64,000 nt of DNA from Candidatus Berkelbacteria bacterium RIFCSPLOWO2_01_FULL_50_28 (GTDB lineage: Bacteria > Patescibacteria > UBA1384 > 2-12-FULL-50-11): positions 1,498 to 65,497 of the forward strand of contig MEZX01000003.1 in assembly GCA_001774395.1 (NCBI GenBank), written 5' to 3'. This document shows, in pieces, positions 56,688-64,000 of this stretch; position 1 is the first letter of the stretch, and the number at the start of each line of letters is the position of its first letter. The notes under the pieces are model-generated. The model saw only the letters and a list, made by a program, of their open reading frames with translations. It searched no databases and had not been told where the DNA came from. A program made the translations under genes and the position numbers.

Positions 56688-57065
56688 ATGCCGCGGCCGA
56701 TTAGAATCATTTTATTAGTCGCCTTTCTGCTCCTCGTTGGTGGAATAATTTGGGGCGTCGTTGCTAGTCGCGACAGCAAAAAAGCTGCAATGACAAACAC
56801 ATCAAAAGACAAAAACCTCATCGGTACGCCGGTGACGAGAACCACAGAACCTAAGACCACGAAAAACAAAAACAAGACCGTGTCCAAAAAGCCCATTCGA
56901 TCCCTCGACCTTGCTCGCGGTAAACAGGATAAACAGGTCGCGAAACGGTTTGTCTGGATTATTACTACTTACGAAGAAATCTACGAAGTGTCGTTTAGCG
57001 AAGCCTCGGCTTCCGCCGGAGTAAGCTCCGATGGTTCAGCCTGGGCCGTAGCCCAAGCTTGGTAG
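56688..57065 (+). CDS. Small membrane-anchored lysine-rich protein
   Basis: The 125-residue protein has an N-terminal anchor (IIRIILLVAFLLLVGG-like, residues 5-25) and a Lys/Thr-rich linker with many KT and KK pairs. A short Ala/Ser/Trp-rich tail follows. It could reach across the envelope; the function is unknown. Confidence 0.65.
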   Translation: MPRPIRIILLVAFLLLVGGIIWGVVASRDSKKAAMTNTSKDKNLIGTPVTRTTEPKTTKNKNKTVSKKPIRSLDLARGKQDKQVAKRFVWIITTYEEIYEVSFSEASASAGVSSDGSAWAVAQAW

Positions 57066-57104
57066 ATCCTTTTTGTTCTTCACACACCCAACAGGAGGCC
57101 CAAC

Positions 57105-57710
57105 ATGGCCCGTCCCGCATTAAAGCAGATTCTTACCGGTACAATGACAGTTCTGCGCTCCGTGGTAAGCAAACCGTTCGACTTGGGAGACAAGACTTCA
57201 GCCCTTGAGTCTCTATCGCGCAAATACGTCCGATTGGTGCTGACGCGAAAGAAGATCGAGGGATACGAGGAGGAAGCCAAGAAGGAGATGATCGCGCTGC
57301 TTGGACCGCTTGCCGACCACGTTGTTGAGATTTCCCTCATATACCGCCGAAAGCGGATAAGCCGCGTCGCCTGGTGGATGAATCGCTTCAAGTACAATAT
57401 CGATGCGCTTTGGGATCGCCTCAAGTATGGGCACGAAGAAGCTTTCTATGACAACGTCAAGGAGGGTACAGCTTTCCGGATCGTTGTCCCGACGACACAA
57501 CGAACGAGAAAGCTAACCATCCAACGGTTTGAGCAGTTTATTCGGCAAGGCTTTCCCGGGGCCGACATAACGGCCTTTGCCCACTCCGACTTGGAAGTGA
57601 TCGTCGATGAAGCAGGTCTTACCAATTACGCCGCAGAGCACAACATATCACTTTCGGGCACACGCAAGGCGGTCTACAACCTTTCCGTCAGCACCGACAA
57701 GCTCGAGTGA
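57105..57710 (+). CDS. Hypothetical protein
   Basis: The 201-residue protein is helical in the first two thirds (residues 30-120, Arg/Lys-rich, YVRLVLTRKKIEGYEEEAKK) and has a beta-alpha C-terminal part (LTIQRFEQFIRQGFPGADIT). AGGAGG stands 7 nt before the ATG. I recognise no family. Layout and ribosome site are like the other single-gene units of the window. Confidence 0.65.
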   Translation: MARPALKQILTGTMTVLRSVVSKPFDLGDKTSALESLSRKYVRLVLTRKKIEGYEEEAKKEMIALLGPLADHVVEISLIYRRKRISRVAWWMNRFKYNIDALWDRLKYGHEEAFYDNVKEGTAFRIVVPTTQRTRKLTIQRFEQFIRQGFPGADITAFAHSDLEVIVDEAGLTNYAAEHNISLSGTRKAVYNLSVSTDKLE

Positions 57711-57729
57711 ACAGCCAATCTCCGCTTCC

Positions 57730-57751
57730 GTCCCAGCCTCGCGGCTGGGAC
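57730..57751. other. Perfect hairpin between convergent genes
   Basis: GTCCCAGCC and GGCTGGGAC form a 9-bp stem with a TCGC loop. No T-run is present. It may separate the convergent transcripts of the 57105 gene and lepA. Confidence 0.5.
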
Positions 57752-57757
57752 ACTATG

Positions 57758-59554
57758 TTATCTGCGCAATAGTTCCACAAACACGTTAGACGGGACTTCG
57801 ACGCGGCCGAGCAGGCGCATTTTTTTCTTACCTTTTTTCTGTTTATCGAGCAGTTTGTTTTTGCGCGTAACATCGCCGCCGTAGAGCTTGGCAGTCACGT
57901 CTTTGCGCAGGGCCGAAATATCGGCCCGAGCCAAAATTTTAGCGCCGATGGCCGCCTGAATTGAAACTTCGAAGCTCTGACGAGGAACTAGCTCTTTCAA
58001 GCGACTGACCATATGGCGACCGAACGCCAATGATTTTTCGCGAATTACCTGATGCGATAGAGCGTCCACTGTTTCGCCACCGATTAGCAGATCGACGGTG
58101 ACCAAATCCGCTGGCCGATACTCTTTGAACTGATAATCCATTGAGGCGTAGCCGCTGGTAGTGCCCTTTAACCGATCATAAAAATCAACGATGATTTCAG
58201 ACAGTGGCGCATCAAAATAGGCGATAAGCTGTTCGCCAACGTACTCAACGTTTAGAAAAACACAGCGGCTCTGCGCAGCCAGCTCCGAAACCGGGCCGAA
58301 GTAATTTTTCGGCGCCACAATTTCTAAGCCCACCCACGGCTCGAGCGACGTTTCACCATCTTTTTGGTAGGCGACAGTGGGAGTGGTAACTAGAACGGTA
58401 ATATCAAACTCGCGCTCCAAACGCTCTTTAATAATTTCCAAATGGAGCAGCCCCAAAAAACCGATCGTGTAGCCCGGTCCAAGAGCTTTGGAATATATCG
58501 GTTCGTAAGTTAGCGAGGCATCGGTCAGCTTCAGTTTGCCAAGTGCCACCCCTAGCAAAGATTCTTTTTCCGGCTCGGGAAAGAACGATGCGTAGACCAT
58601 CGAGCGGACGGTTTTGTAACCCGGCAGTGGCCCAACGTCGCTATTTTGCGCGACGATTGTGTCACCGACGCGGCAATCAGCGACTTTCTTTAATCCGGTG
58701 GCGACGTAGCCAATTTCGCCGTTGGCCATTCTTGGAGTTTCAACCCGTTTAAGCTGCAGATAACCCACCTGCTCCGCTTTAAAATCGACGCCGGCAACGC
58801 CCATTTTCAACATCTCGCCCTTGTTAAGAGAGCCATCGACTACTTTGACGTAGGCGACCACGCCCAAGAATTGATCAAAAAACGAATCGAATACTAACGC
58901 GCGGGTCGGCTTATCGGCATTGTTGGCCGGTGCGGGAACTCGTCTGACGATCTCCTCCAACAGCTCGTCCACCCCTTCGCCGGTTTTGCCGGAAACGAAT
59001 ATAATCTCCTCCAAATCGCAGCCAAGCAGGTCCATTAAGGCTTTAGCGGTGTCTTCGGTCTGTGCCGTCGGTAGATCAATCTTGTTAACTACTGGAATAA
59101 CTTTTAGGCCCAAGTCACGCACCAAGTTCAAATTAGTAATCGTTTGGGCCTGGACTCCCTGGCTGGCGTCAACCAGCAAAATTACTCCTTCAACCGCGGC
59201 GAGCGAGCGGGAAACTTCGTAACCGAAATCGACGTGGCCGGGAGTATCAATCAGATTCAACTGATAACCAGTCGAATCCGCAGTTTTCAATTCACAATTT
59301 TCAATTTTCATATTTTGAGAATTGTTTAGGATTTCGGATTTAGGATTTAGAGTTTGCGTATGTTTTGCTTTGTAAAACATACGCGCCGGGTTTAGTTTGA
59401 TCGTGATGCCGCGCTCGCGCTCTAACTCCATTGTGTCGAGTAGCTGCTCACCCGAGCCAACTTTAACCGCACCAGTTTTTTCTAGCAGTCGATCGGCAAG
59501 GGTAGATTTTCCGTGGTCCACATGGGCAACGATACAGAAGTTCCTTACTTGCAT
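57758..59554 (-). CDS. lepA: Elongation factor 4 (LepA)
   Basis: LepA is a ribosome-bound GTPase that remodels stalled or initiating ribosomes. I see CIVAHVDHGKSTLADRL (G1), ERERGITIKL (G2), LIDTPGHVDF (G3), VNKIDLPT (G4) and the LepA-specific C-terminus (KRQKKGKKKMRLLG-like, residues 570-585). ATG 59554 is the natural start, giving 598 aa. Between G2 and G3 it carries about 30 extra residues (about 72-101) encoded by an AT-rich repeat. Its start codon overlaps the end of a homing endonuclease gene. Confidence 0.95.
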   Translation of the reverse strand: MQVRNFCIVAHVDHGKSTLADRLLEKTGAVKVGSGEQLLDTMELERERGITIKLNPARMFYKAKHTQTLNPKSEILNNSQNMKIENCELKTADSTGYQLNLIDTPGHVDFGYEVSRSLAAVEGVILLVDASQGVQAQTITNLNLVRDLGLKVIPVVNKIDLPTAQTEDTAKALMDLLGCDLEEIIFVSGKTGEGVDELLEEIVRRVPAPANNADKPTRALVFDSFFDQFLGVVAYVKVVDGSLNKGEMLKMGVAGVDFKAEQVGYLQLKRVETPRMANGEIGYVATGLKKVADCRVGDTIVAQNSDVGPLPGYKTVRSMVYASFFPEPEKESLLGVALGKLKLTDASLTYEPIYSKALGPGYTIGFLGLLHLEIIKERLEREFDITVLVTTPTVAYQKDGETSLEPWVGLEIVAPKNYFGPVSELAAQSRCVFLNVEYVGEQLIAYFDAPLSEIIVDFYDRLKGTTSGYASMDYQFKEYRPADLVTVDLLIGGETVDALSHQVIREKSLAFGRHMVSRLKELVPRQSFEVSIQAAIGAKILARADISALRKDVTAKLYGGDVTRKNKLLDKQKKGKKKMRLLGRVEVPSNVFVELLRR

Positions 59555-60360
59555 CGTTGTTGAATGTTTGCCAAGCAAAGTTCTACTTGACGTTTTCTAG
59601 TTTGATGTAGGAGATGGGGATTGATCATATCAATAAATAGTTTTAGAGAGGCTGCCTCATTAACGTTAATTCGCCACAAGTCTTGATTGATGGGTTTTCC
59701 GCCAGGCCACTTAGATCCCGCTACGGCGATTCTTCGCAGTATAGAACTAACCCCCCTCCTTATCAAGAAGTCATGGATATTCATCAGAATCTTTTTGTCG
59801 TAAGAATCAATCTTGAATCGGGCACGCCCCTGGTTGAGAATGAAATTTCCTTCGGCGTCAGTATAGCCCGCGATGTACGACTGAAAAGTCTTGTTTGATG
59901 ATAGGAGCCAGCACGGCATTTGCTTCTTCTCGGTAACTAAAAAAAGGAAAGTCCGGTTCAAGTAACAGTTGACGTGAAAACCGTTGGATTCTGATCTAGA
60001 AACACTTACCCTTCCGTAGCGTGAAAAGACTTCTTCCAGAATTACTACTTGCACTTCTTGGGTAGTATGACAACGGGCAACCACGGTTTGCTCTCCGGGA
60101 AGTGTGTAAGTGTTCAAATCTCCATCGGTCAGTCCGAGCATATAAGCTTTCTCGGTTACATTTCCAGAGAAGTTAGCCCTGGGGAATCTTATCCTCGCCT
60201 GGCTCGCTGATTTACGAGGTATTGCCAATTCCCTAATTCGGTTGATTACGGTCATTGGGTCACAACTATAAATCCTGGCAATTTTTATTGTTGACAGACC
60301 CTCCTCCCAGTAAAGTTTTTCTAGAACCCTTTTTGGGATATTGATTTTGGTTCTGCTCAT
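59545..60360 (-). CDS. Free-standing LAGLIDADG homing endonuclease
   Basis: The 271-residue protein has two LAGLIDADG helices (YMLGLTDGDLN near residue 73 and YIAGYTDAEGNF near 165), each with an acidic catalytic residue. An N-terminal helix-turn-helix precedes them (LSTIKIARIYSCDPMTVINR). This is a monomeric two-motif enzyme. It is not inside an intron or intein; it overlaps the lepA start by 10 nt. TATAGA and TATATAA lie just before its ATG, so it is probably leaderless. Confidence 0.88.
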   Translation of the reverse strand: MSRTKINIPKRVLEKLYWEEGLSTIKIARIYSCDPMTVINRIRELAIPRKSASQARIRFPRANFSGNVTEKAYMLGLTDGDLNTYTLPGEQTVVARCHTTQEVQVVILEEVFSRYGRVSVSRSESNGFHVNCYLNRTFLFLVTEKKQMPCWLLSSNKTFQSYIAGYTDAEGNFILNQGRARFKIDSYDKKILMNIHDFLIRRGVSSILRRIAVAGSKWPGGKPINQDLWRINVNEAASLKLFIDMINPHLLHQTRKRQVELCLANIQQRCK

Positions 60361-60419
60361 TTATATATCTATATGATAGCACAATTCATGGCAGAAACTT
60401 CACAGTATTTCACTCAGCA

Positions 60420-60569
60420 CTAGTTAGTGCGAGTTAGGACCCACCAAAAAACGCCGAGAACTAACGCCAATAGTAAAAACAGCCCGACCAAACAGCCCCA
60501 GCTGTTGCGATGCCGATAACGATCTACTTCGGTATAGAAGCCGCCCGGTTGGGATGAATTATTCGCCAT
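60420..60569 (-). CDS. 49-residue single-pass membrane protein
   Basis: The frame starts MANNSSQPGGFYTEVDRYRH, followed by CLVGLFLLLALVLGVFWWVL, and ends TRTN. It begins inside the 3' end of murJ (46-nt overlap, different frame) and ends 60 nt before the homing endonuclease gene. The clear topology supports a real gene. It may be part of the murJ operon. Confidence 0.6.
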   Translation of the reverse strand: MANNSSQPGGFYTEVDRYRHRNSWGCLVGLFLLLALVLGVFWWVLTRTN

Positions 60570-62137
60570 TGTTCCAGTTTAAACACCTTACTCCACACAA
60601 AATAGAAAGCCAGTCCTACACTCAGAGCGAAGATGATTTCAACTAAGTTCTGCGCTGACGCTTTCGGCGTTAAGCTGTGCGAAAGCGTGGGGGCAAGGAG
60701 GTAGGTAACGCGAATAACCAACGCAAAAATTATCGAGCCCAACGCTACCAACGGGAAGTTAACCCGCCCCTCTTCATCGGACCAGATCAAGCTTATCGGA
60801 AGCTTCAAGCTAACCCACAACGCGACGGCGTTAACGGTAGAGCCAACGGAAAACGCCAGCGCCAGTCCGGCGGCACCAAGATCGGTCTGCCGAGCGAGCA
60901 ACAATGCCAGAGCCCAGGCAACGGCAATCGAAAACAGGCTGATAACCGTCGGGCGAACGGTATTACCCCGAGCAAAATATACTCGCGCCAGCAAGAGAAT
61001 ACAGCCCTGGAAGAATAGTGAGACGACGAAGAATTGAAATGTTCGAGTTGCCAGAGCTAGTTCGTGTGAACCGATACTGTGCCCAACACTAATGTAGAGA
61101 TCGATAACCTGTCCGCTGGAAAACAGCAGGAATATTGTTACCGGTAAAAATATAAAGAGGATTAACCGTAGGGCCTTGCCGATAAGCTGGCGAAATTCTG
61201 AGTCTTTGCCCAGCGAAACATGGCGAGCGAAATCTGGCAGCACCGCCATCGCCAACGTATTGGCAAGAAGCAGAACTGGCGCTGTCTGCAGGTCGTCGGT
61301 TAGCCGATAAATTGCGATAGATCCCGCTTCAAAGTGAGACGCAATGCGGTAAAACGCCAACAGCAGCATTTGATTGCCGGTCAGCGACAGAGCCCGCGGT
61401 ATCATCAAACGGATCACCCGCCGAACGTGAGCATCGACTATCGAGAGCTGAAAACGGAACTTCCAACCCAGGCCGATGAGCGTTGGCAGCTGCACCAGAA
61501 CGTGAGCCACGGCACCCAAAATAACCCCCAAAACTAACGCCGGTAATCCAAAGCGCGGGATGAGCATTGCTCCAGCAATAATGGCGATGTTATAAATCAA
61601 CGGGGACAGAGCTGAGGCCAAAAAATAGCGCTTCGCCTGCAGGGCCGAACTAATCAGCTGCGAAACGGTAAAAAGTAACGGACTTAAGAGAAGAATCTTT
61701 GCCAGGCTTGTTGTCGCGGCAACGTCGGCGTTGGCAAACCCAGGCAAGATGGCATTCACAAAGAAGGGCATGGCCGCAAATAGAACCACCATCGCGATAG
61801 TGATTGCGACAAATCCCGTCGAAATTAAAGTGTTAAAGGCCCGCCAAAATTTTTCCTGGTCTCCCTTTGTGTCGAGCTCCACCAGTAACGGCACGACGGC
61901 CGAAGATAGGGCACCGACGATAATAAAGTTGTAGAAAAGATCCGGCAAGGCAAATGCAGCGTAGTAACTGTCAAGCGGCCCGATAGTGCCGTAAGTTACA
62001 CCAACCCGGTTGGCTATAACAATGTTTCGCACAAGACCCAACACACTACCAACAAGCGAGGTAACAAACAGTATCCCCACCGCCTGTTTCAGGCCATTAC
62101 TGCGGTGCATCAGGCTCGTGAGGCTACGAACGCTCAT
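60524..62137 (-). CDS. murJ: Lipid II flippase MurJ
   Basis: The 537-residue MOP-superfamily protein has about 14 hydrophobic segments and the family features VTSLVGSVLGLVRNIVIANR, YYAAFALPDLFYNFI and AKILLLSPLLFTVSQLISS. It moves lipid II across the membrane for peptidoglycan synthesis. Its start overlaps the stop of the cohesin-type gene by 1 nt (TGATG), so it is translated together with the cohesin and dockerin genes. Confidence 0.95.
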   Translation of the reverse strand: MSVRSLTSLMHRSNGLKQAVGILFVTSLVGSVLGLVRNIVIANRVGVTYGTIGPLDSYYAAFALPDLFYNFIIVGALSSAVVPLLVELDTKGDQEKFWRAFNTLISTGFVAITIAMVVLFAAMPFFVNAILPGFANADVAATTSLAKILLLSPLLFTVSQLISSALQAKRYFLASALSPLIYNIAIIAGAMLIPRFGLPALVLGVILGAVAHVLVQLPTLIGLGWKFRFQLSIVDAHVRRVIRLMIPRALSLTGNQMLLLAFYRIASHFEAGSIAIYRLTDDLQTAPVLLLANTLAMAVLPDFARHVSLGKDSEFRQLIGKALRLILFIFLPVTIFLLFSSGQVIDLYISVGHSIGSHELALATRTFQFFVVSLFFQGCILLLARVYFARGNTVRPTVISLFSIAVAWALALLLARQTDLGAAGLALAFSVGSTVNAVALWVSLKLPISLIWSDEEGRVNFPLVALGSIIFALVIRVTYLLAPTLSHSLTPKASAQNLVEIIFALSVGLAFYFVWSKVFKLEQWRIIHPNRAASIPK

Positions 62138-63453
62138 CAGCGGCTACGCGCTAATTTCCATAACAACGCCGTCAAGACAGCCAGAAGAGCCAGCAGACCG
62201 ATCAGAGTTGCCACTACGTTTTCACTTAAGCTTAGGATGAATTGATTACCGCTGGTCGCTTCTTTGGCGATTAGGTCAGGATCGAATATCACCGCTTGGC
62301 TGCCTACTTCCTGGTTACCGTTGGTTGCAGAGATAACAACGGCATGGCGATTCGTCCCAGTGTACTCAACCGTTGCCTGATACAACCCATCCACTTCCGA
62401 GAGCGGTAGAATTTTTACCTCCCCACGCGAGGCTTTTAGCGATAAGGTTTTTTGCAGATTTCCGAGCAGATTGCCCTCATCGTCCTTGGCCGTAATATAG
62501 ACCTTCACTTGATCCCTGGCGGTGGCCGGAAAAACTTGAAACGAGTACTGATCGACATTGAGGTTCCGACTGATCGCCACCGTCTGAAAGCTCTTTACCG
62601 CTCCCAGCAGCTTACTGCTTCCCTGCGAATCGGTTGTCGCAACCTGATAGTAATATGTTTTAGCGCTCTCCAGGCCGGAGAGCTTCAAGGCATGATACAT
62701 CGAGGAAGAGCTACTTTCGACAGAACCAGAGAGCGATGAAGTCAAGCCAAAGTTTACGACCACCCTGCCAGAAAACTGTAATTTCACCAGAACGATAGCC
62801 GCCTGCGGTAGGGCAATCTCATCGGTTGAGACCAAACGCTGCAGACCAAAGCCCGAGTTTGTCGGGGTCGGCTCGGTGCTCTCACTTGCTACGATCGGAC
62901 TGGCACCCGACGGTGCAATCGTTAGCACCGAATTCTGAACCGAATTAAGCGCGTTATAGACCGCTGTGGCGTCGCTGGTCATCAATGCAATTGCACTCCG
63001 CGTTGGGTCAATCTTGATCTCGGCCGGACCGTTCTTTAAAGGTCGGAAAACAAATGTGGCGAAGACTGAGCGCGTAGATAAGCTTGATACTGCCGCACCG
63101 CTAGGAACAGCTACCCAAAAGACCGTGCCCGGACTTTTATCAATTTTGGCAGTCGTCCAGCCCGAGGACGGTTTGACTGAATCTAATGATAGGGCGGTGG
63201 GGTCGTAGTCGATGCTGACTTGAATGCCCGCCCCCAAGGAAGAGGCATCAAAATCTGACTGCAACACAAGAGAGAGCGGTTTGCCGAGCGGGGCAACTAA
63301 CGTTGTTGGAGTAAAGTGCAGAGCGCCGTTCACAGACTCCGCCTTGAAGACAATTCGTTGCAGAATCGCTGAGCCAACAAGTAAAATCACGGTGATTATA
63401 ACGACGATCGTAAAAACCAGTCGCTCCGACCGGAGAGGTGTCCGGGCTTTCAT
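62137..63453 (-). CDS. Membrane-anchored cohesin-type protein
   Basis: From ATG 63453 the 438-residue protein has an N-terminal anchor (FTIVVIITVILLVGSAIL) and a cohesin-like domain (about residues 40-185: LVLQSDFDASSLGAGIQVSI, IDYDPTALSLDSV, SVFATFVFRPL). A fibronectin-like segment (SAKTYYYQVATTDSQGS) and an Ig-like domain follow. A C-terminal transmembrane helix and basic tail complete it. Cohesins bind dockerin domains; a dockerin gene lies directly upstream with a 4-nt overlap. Confidence 0.82.
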   Translation of the reverse strand: MKARTPLRSERLVFTIVVIITVILLVGSAILQRIVFKAESVNGALHFTPTTLVAPLGKPLSLVLQSDFDASSLGAGIQVSIDYDPTALSLDSVKPSSGWTTAKIDKSPGTVFWVAVPSGAAVSSLSTRSVFATFVFRPLKNGPAEIKIDPTRSAIALMTSDATAVYNALNSVQNSVLTIAPSGASPIVASESTEPTPTNSGFGLQRLVSTDEIALPQAAIVLVKLQFSGRVVVNFGLTSSLSGSVESSSSSMYHALKLSGLESAKTYYYQVATTDSQGSSKLLGAVKSFQTVAISRNLNVDQYSFQVFPATARDQVKVYITAKDDEGNLLGNLQKTLSLKASRGEVKILPLSEVDGLYQATVEYTGTNRHAVVISATNGNQEVGSQAVIFDPDLIAKEATSGNQFILSLSENVVATLIGLLALLAVLTALLWKLARSR

Positions 63454-63995
63454 AAAACGTTCTCCGCCCAAGGTTGACCATCCGGCCGCGTTTCGCCCAC
63501 TTTTTTACCAATTCTTACCAGCGCCAGATCGATTACATCAATCCGACCATCGGCATTGATATCCGTTGCACTGTTGGAATCTGGCGGTAGAGCAAGCCGG
63601 CTACGAACTATCTTTTCGTCGCGTCCATCGATTGAATTATCACCCGTCACGTCGCCCACAGTAATTGCCAGTCGATTCGCTTCGTCAACACGGAGGGCTA
63701 GTTTGCCGGCGAGGACGCGGGCAACTTTAATAGTAACTGTTTGAGCTTCTAACCCAACCAAACTATCGGCTGCGATAAACCGGCAGGCGTTAACTTGTTG
63801 CATGGCGTCAAGCACTACTCTGTTATCGTTATCGGTAGCAACTATCCACGCCTCTTTCGGGCAGAACTGTCCGGGCAGATTTGTTAGCTCTACCGTAGTT
63901 GCTACATCGTCGTCCCTCGTCCAGAACAAAATCCCGCCGACCAACGCCAAGACAGCAACTAACAGCACCGCCCCAGTCAATCTGTTGCCTTTCAT
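63450..63995 (-). CDS. Membrane-anchored protein with a type I dockerin domain
   Basis: The 181-residue protein has an anchor (LTGAVLLVAVLALVGGILFW), a beta-rich middle with a cysteine pair, and a C-terminal dockerin. Two calcium loops are visible: GDVTGDNSIDGRDEKIVRS and TDINADGRIDVIDLALVRI. The spacing of Asp/Asn residues is canonical. It overlaps the cohesin-type gene by 4 nt. The start ATG 63995 lies 5 nt from the window edge, so upstream signals are not visible. Confidence 0.85.
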   Translation of the reverse strand: MKGNRLTGAVLLVAVLALVGGILFWTRDDDVATTVELTNLPGQFCPKEAWIVATDNDNRVVLDAMQQVNACRFIAADSLVGLEAQTVTIKVARVLAGKLALRVDEANRLAITVGDVTGDNSIDGRDEKIVRSRLALPPDSNSATDINADGRIDVIDLALVRIGKKVGETRPDGQPWAENVL

Positions 63996-64000
63996 AAGCT

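Noticed and set aside
1..64000. Recoded UGA (as in Gracilibacteria or Absconditabacteria)
   Set aside because: UGA ends many genes at the expected length (for example hsdM, the reverse transcriptase and the cohesin-type gene), and no gene reads through UGA.

Overview
The window looks like a chromosome segment from a Candidate Phyla Radiation (Patescibacteria) bacterium, most likely of the Parcubacteria type. This is inferred from gene content. There are many short unrecognised proteins and families typical of that group (DUF5674 with its small partner, an MGMT-like ATL, single-copy SecG, a cohesin/dockerin pair beside MurJ). There are almost no biosynthetic genes. Ten of the twelve tRNAs lack an encoded CCA, and many start codons lie only 6-9 nt behind a -10 box (leaderless mRNAs). 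UGA is used as a normal stop. The exact phylum cannot be fixed from this sequence.

Layout. 1-8.4 kb: a type I restriction-modification operon (hsdM, hsdS, hsdR) interleaved with a membrane-anchored protein, a DUF4062 protein, a PD-(D/E)XK nuclease and an unknown protein, all overlapping or nearly so. 8.4-10 kb: a DinD-like BRO protein and a frameshifted Cas4/RecB-like nuclease. 10-14.6 kb: an accessory zone of small single-gene units with strong terminators, the DUF5674 pair and a RelBE-type toxin-antitoxin operon. 14.6-22.4 kb: typA, a DEAD-box helicase, a phosphoesterase, a short dnaJ, a retron-type reverse transcriptase element lodged between dnaJ and a second decayed dnaJ 3' end, topoisomerase IB and a NUDIX hydrolase. 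22.5-37.4 kb: nitronate monooxygenase-like enzyme, a GGDEF protein, tRNA-Lys with a triplicated 3' end, a TrxB-like reductase, YvcK, an ABC exporter, MiaA, ComM, SecG and a peptide-binding protein. 37.5-42.5 kb: five tRNAs, a MaoC-like protein and a tightly overlapped operon (CYTH, EMAP-type tRNA-binding protein, membrane protein, S1 protein, degenerate metallo-beta-lactamase fold, DHH phosphoesterase). 42.5-49.8 kb: glycosyltransferase, AI-2E-type permease, a cluster of membrane-anchored paralogues, RNase Y, a four-helix IVS protein and an arm-less HU. 49.8-52.7 kb: a small island between two perfect 43-bp tRNA-like repeats. 52.7-64 kb: DUF192, ATL, HIT, a PEP-synthase-like protein, lepA preceded by an overlapping LAGLIDADG homing endonuclease, and a MurJ-cohesin-dockerin operon that runs to the window edge.

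Most notable: the reverse transcriptase element and the structured region beside it; two tRNA genes (Leu-CAG and Gly-TCC) whose transcripts seem to begin with an extra copy of the tRNA 5' end plus its complement; tRNA genes followed within 2-4 nt by start codons; and dispersed repeats that have inserted in frame into lepA, an ATL gene and a TPR-like gene.
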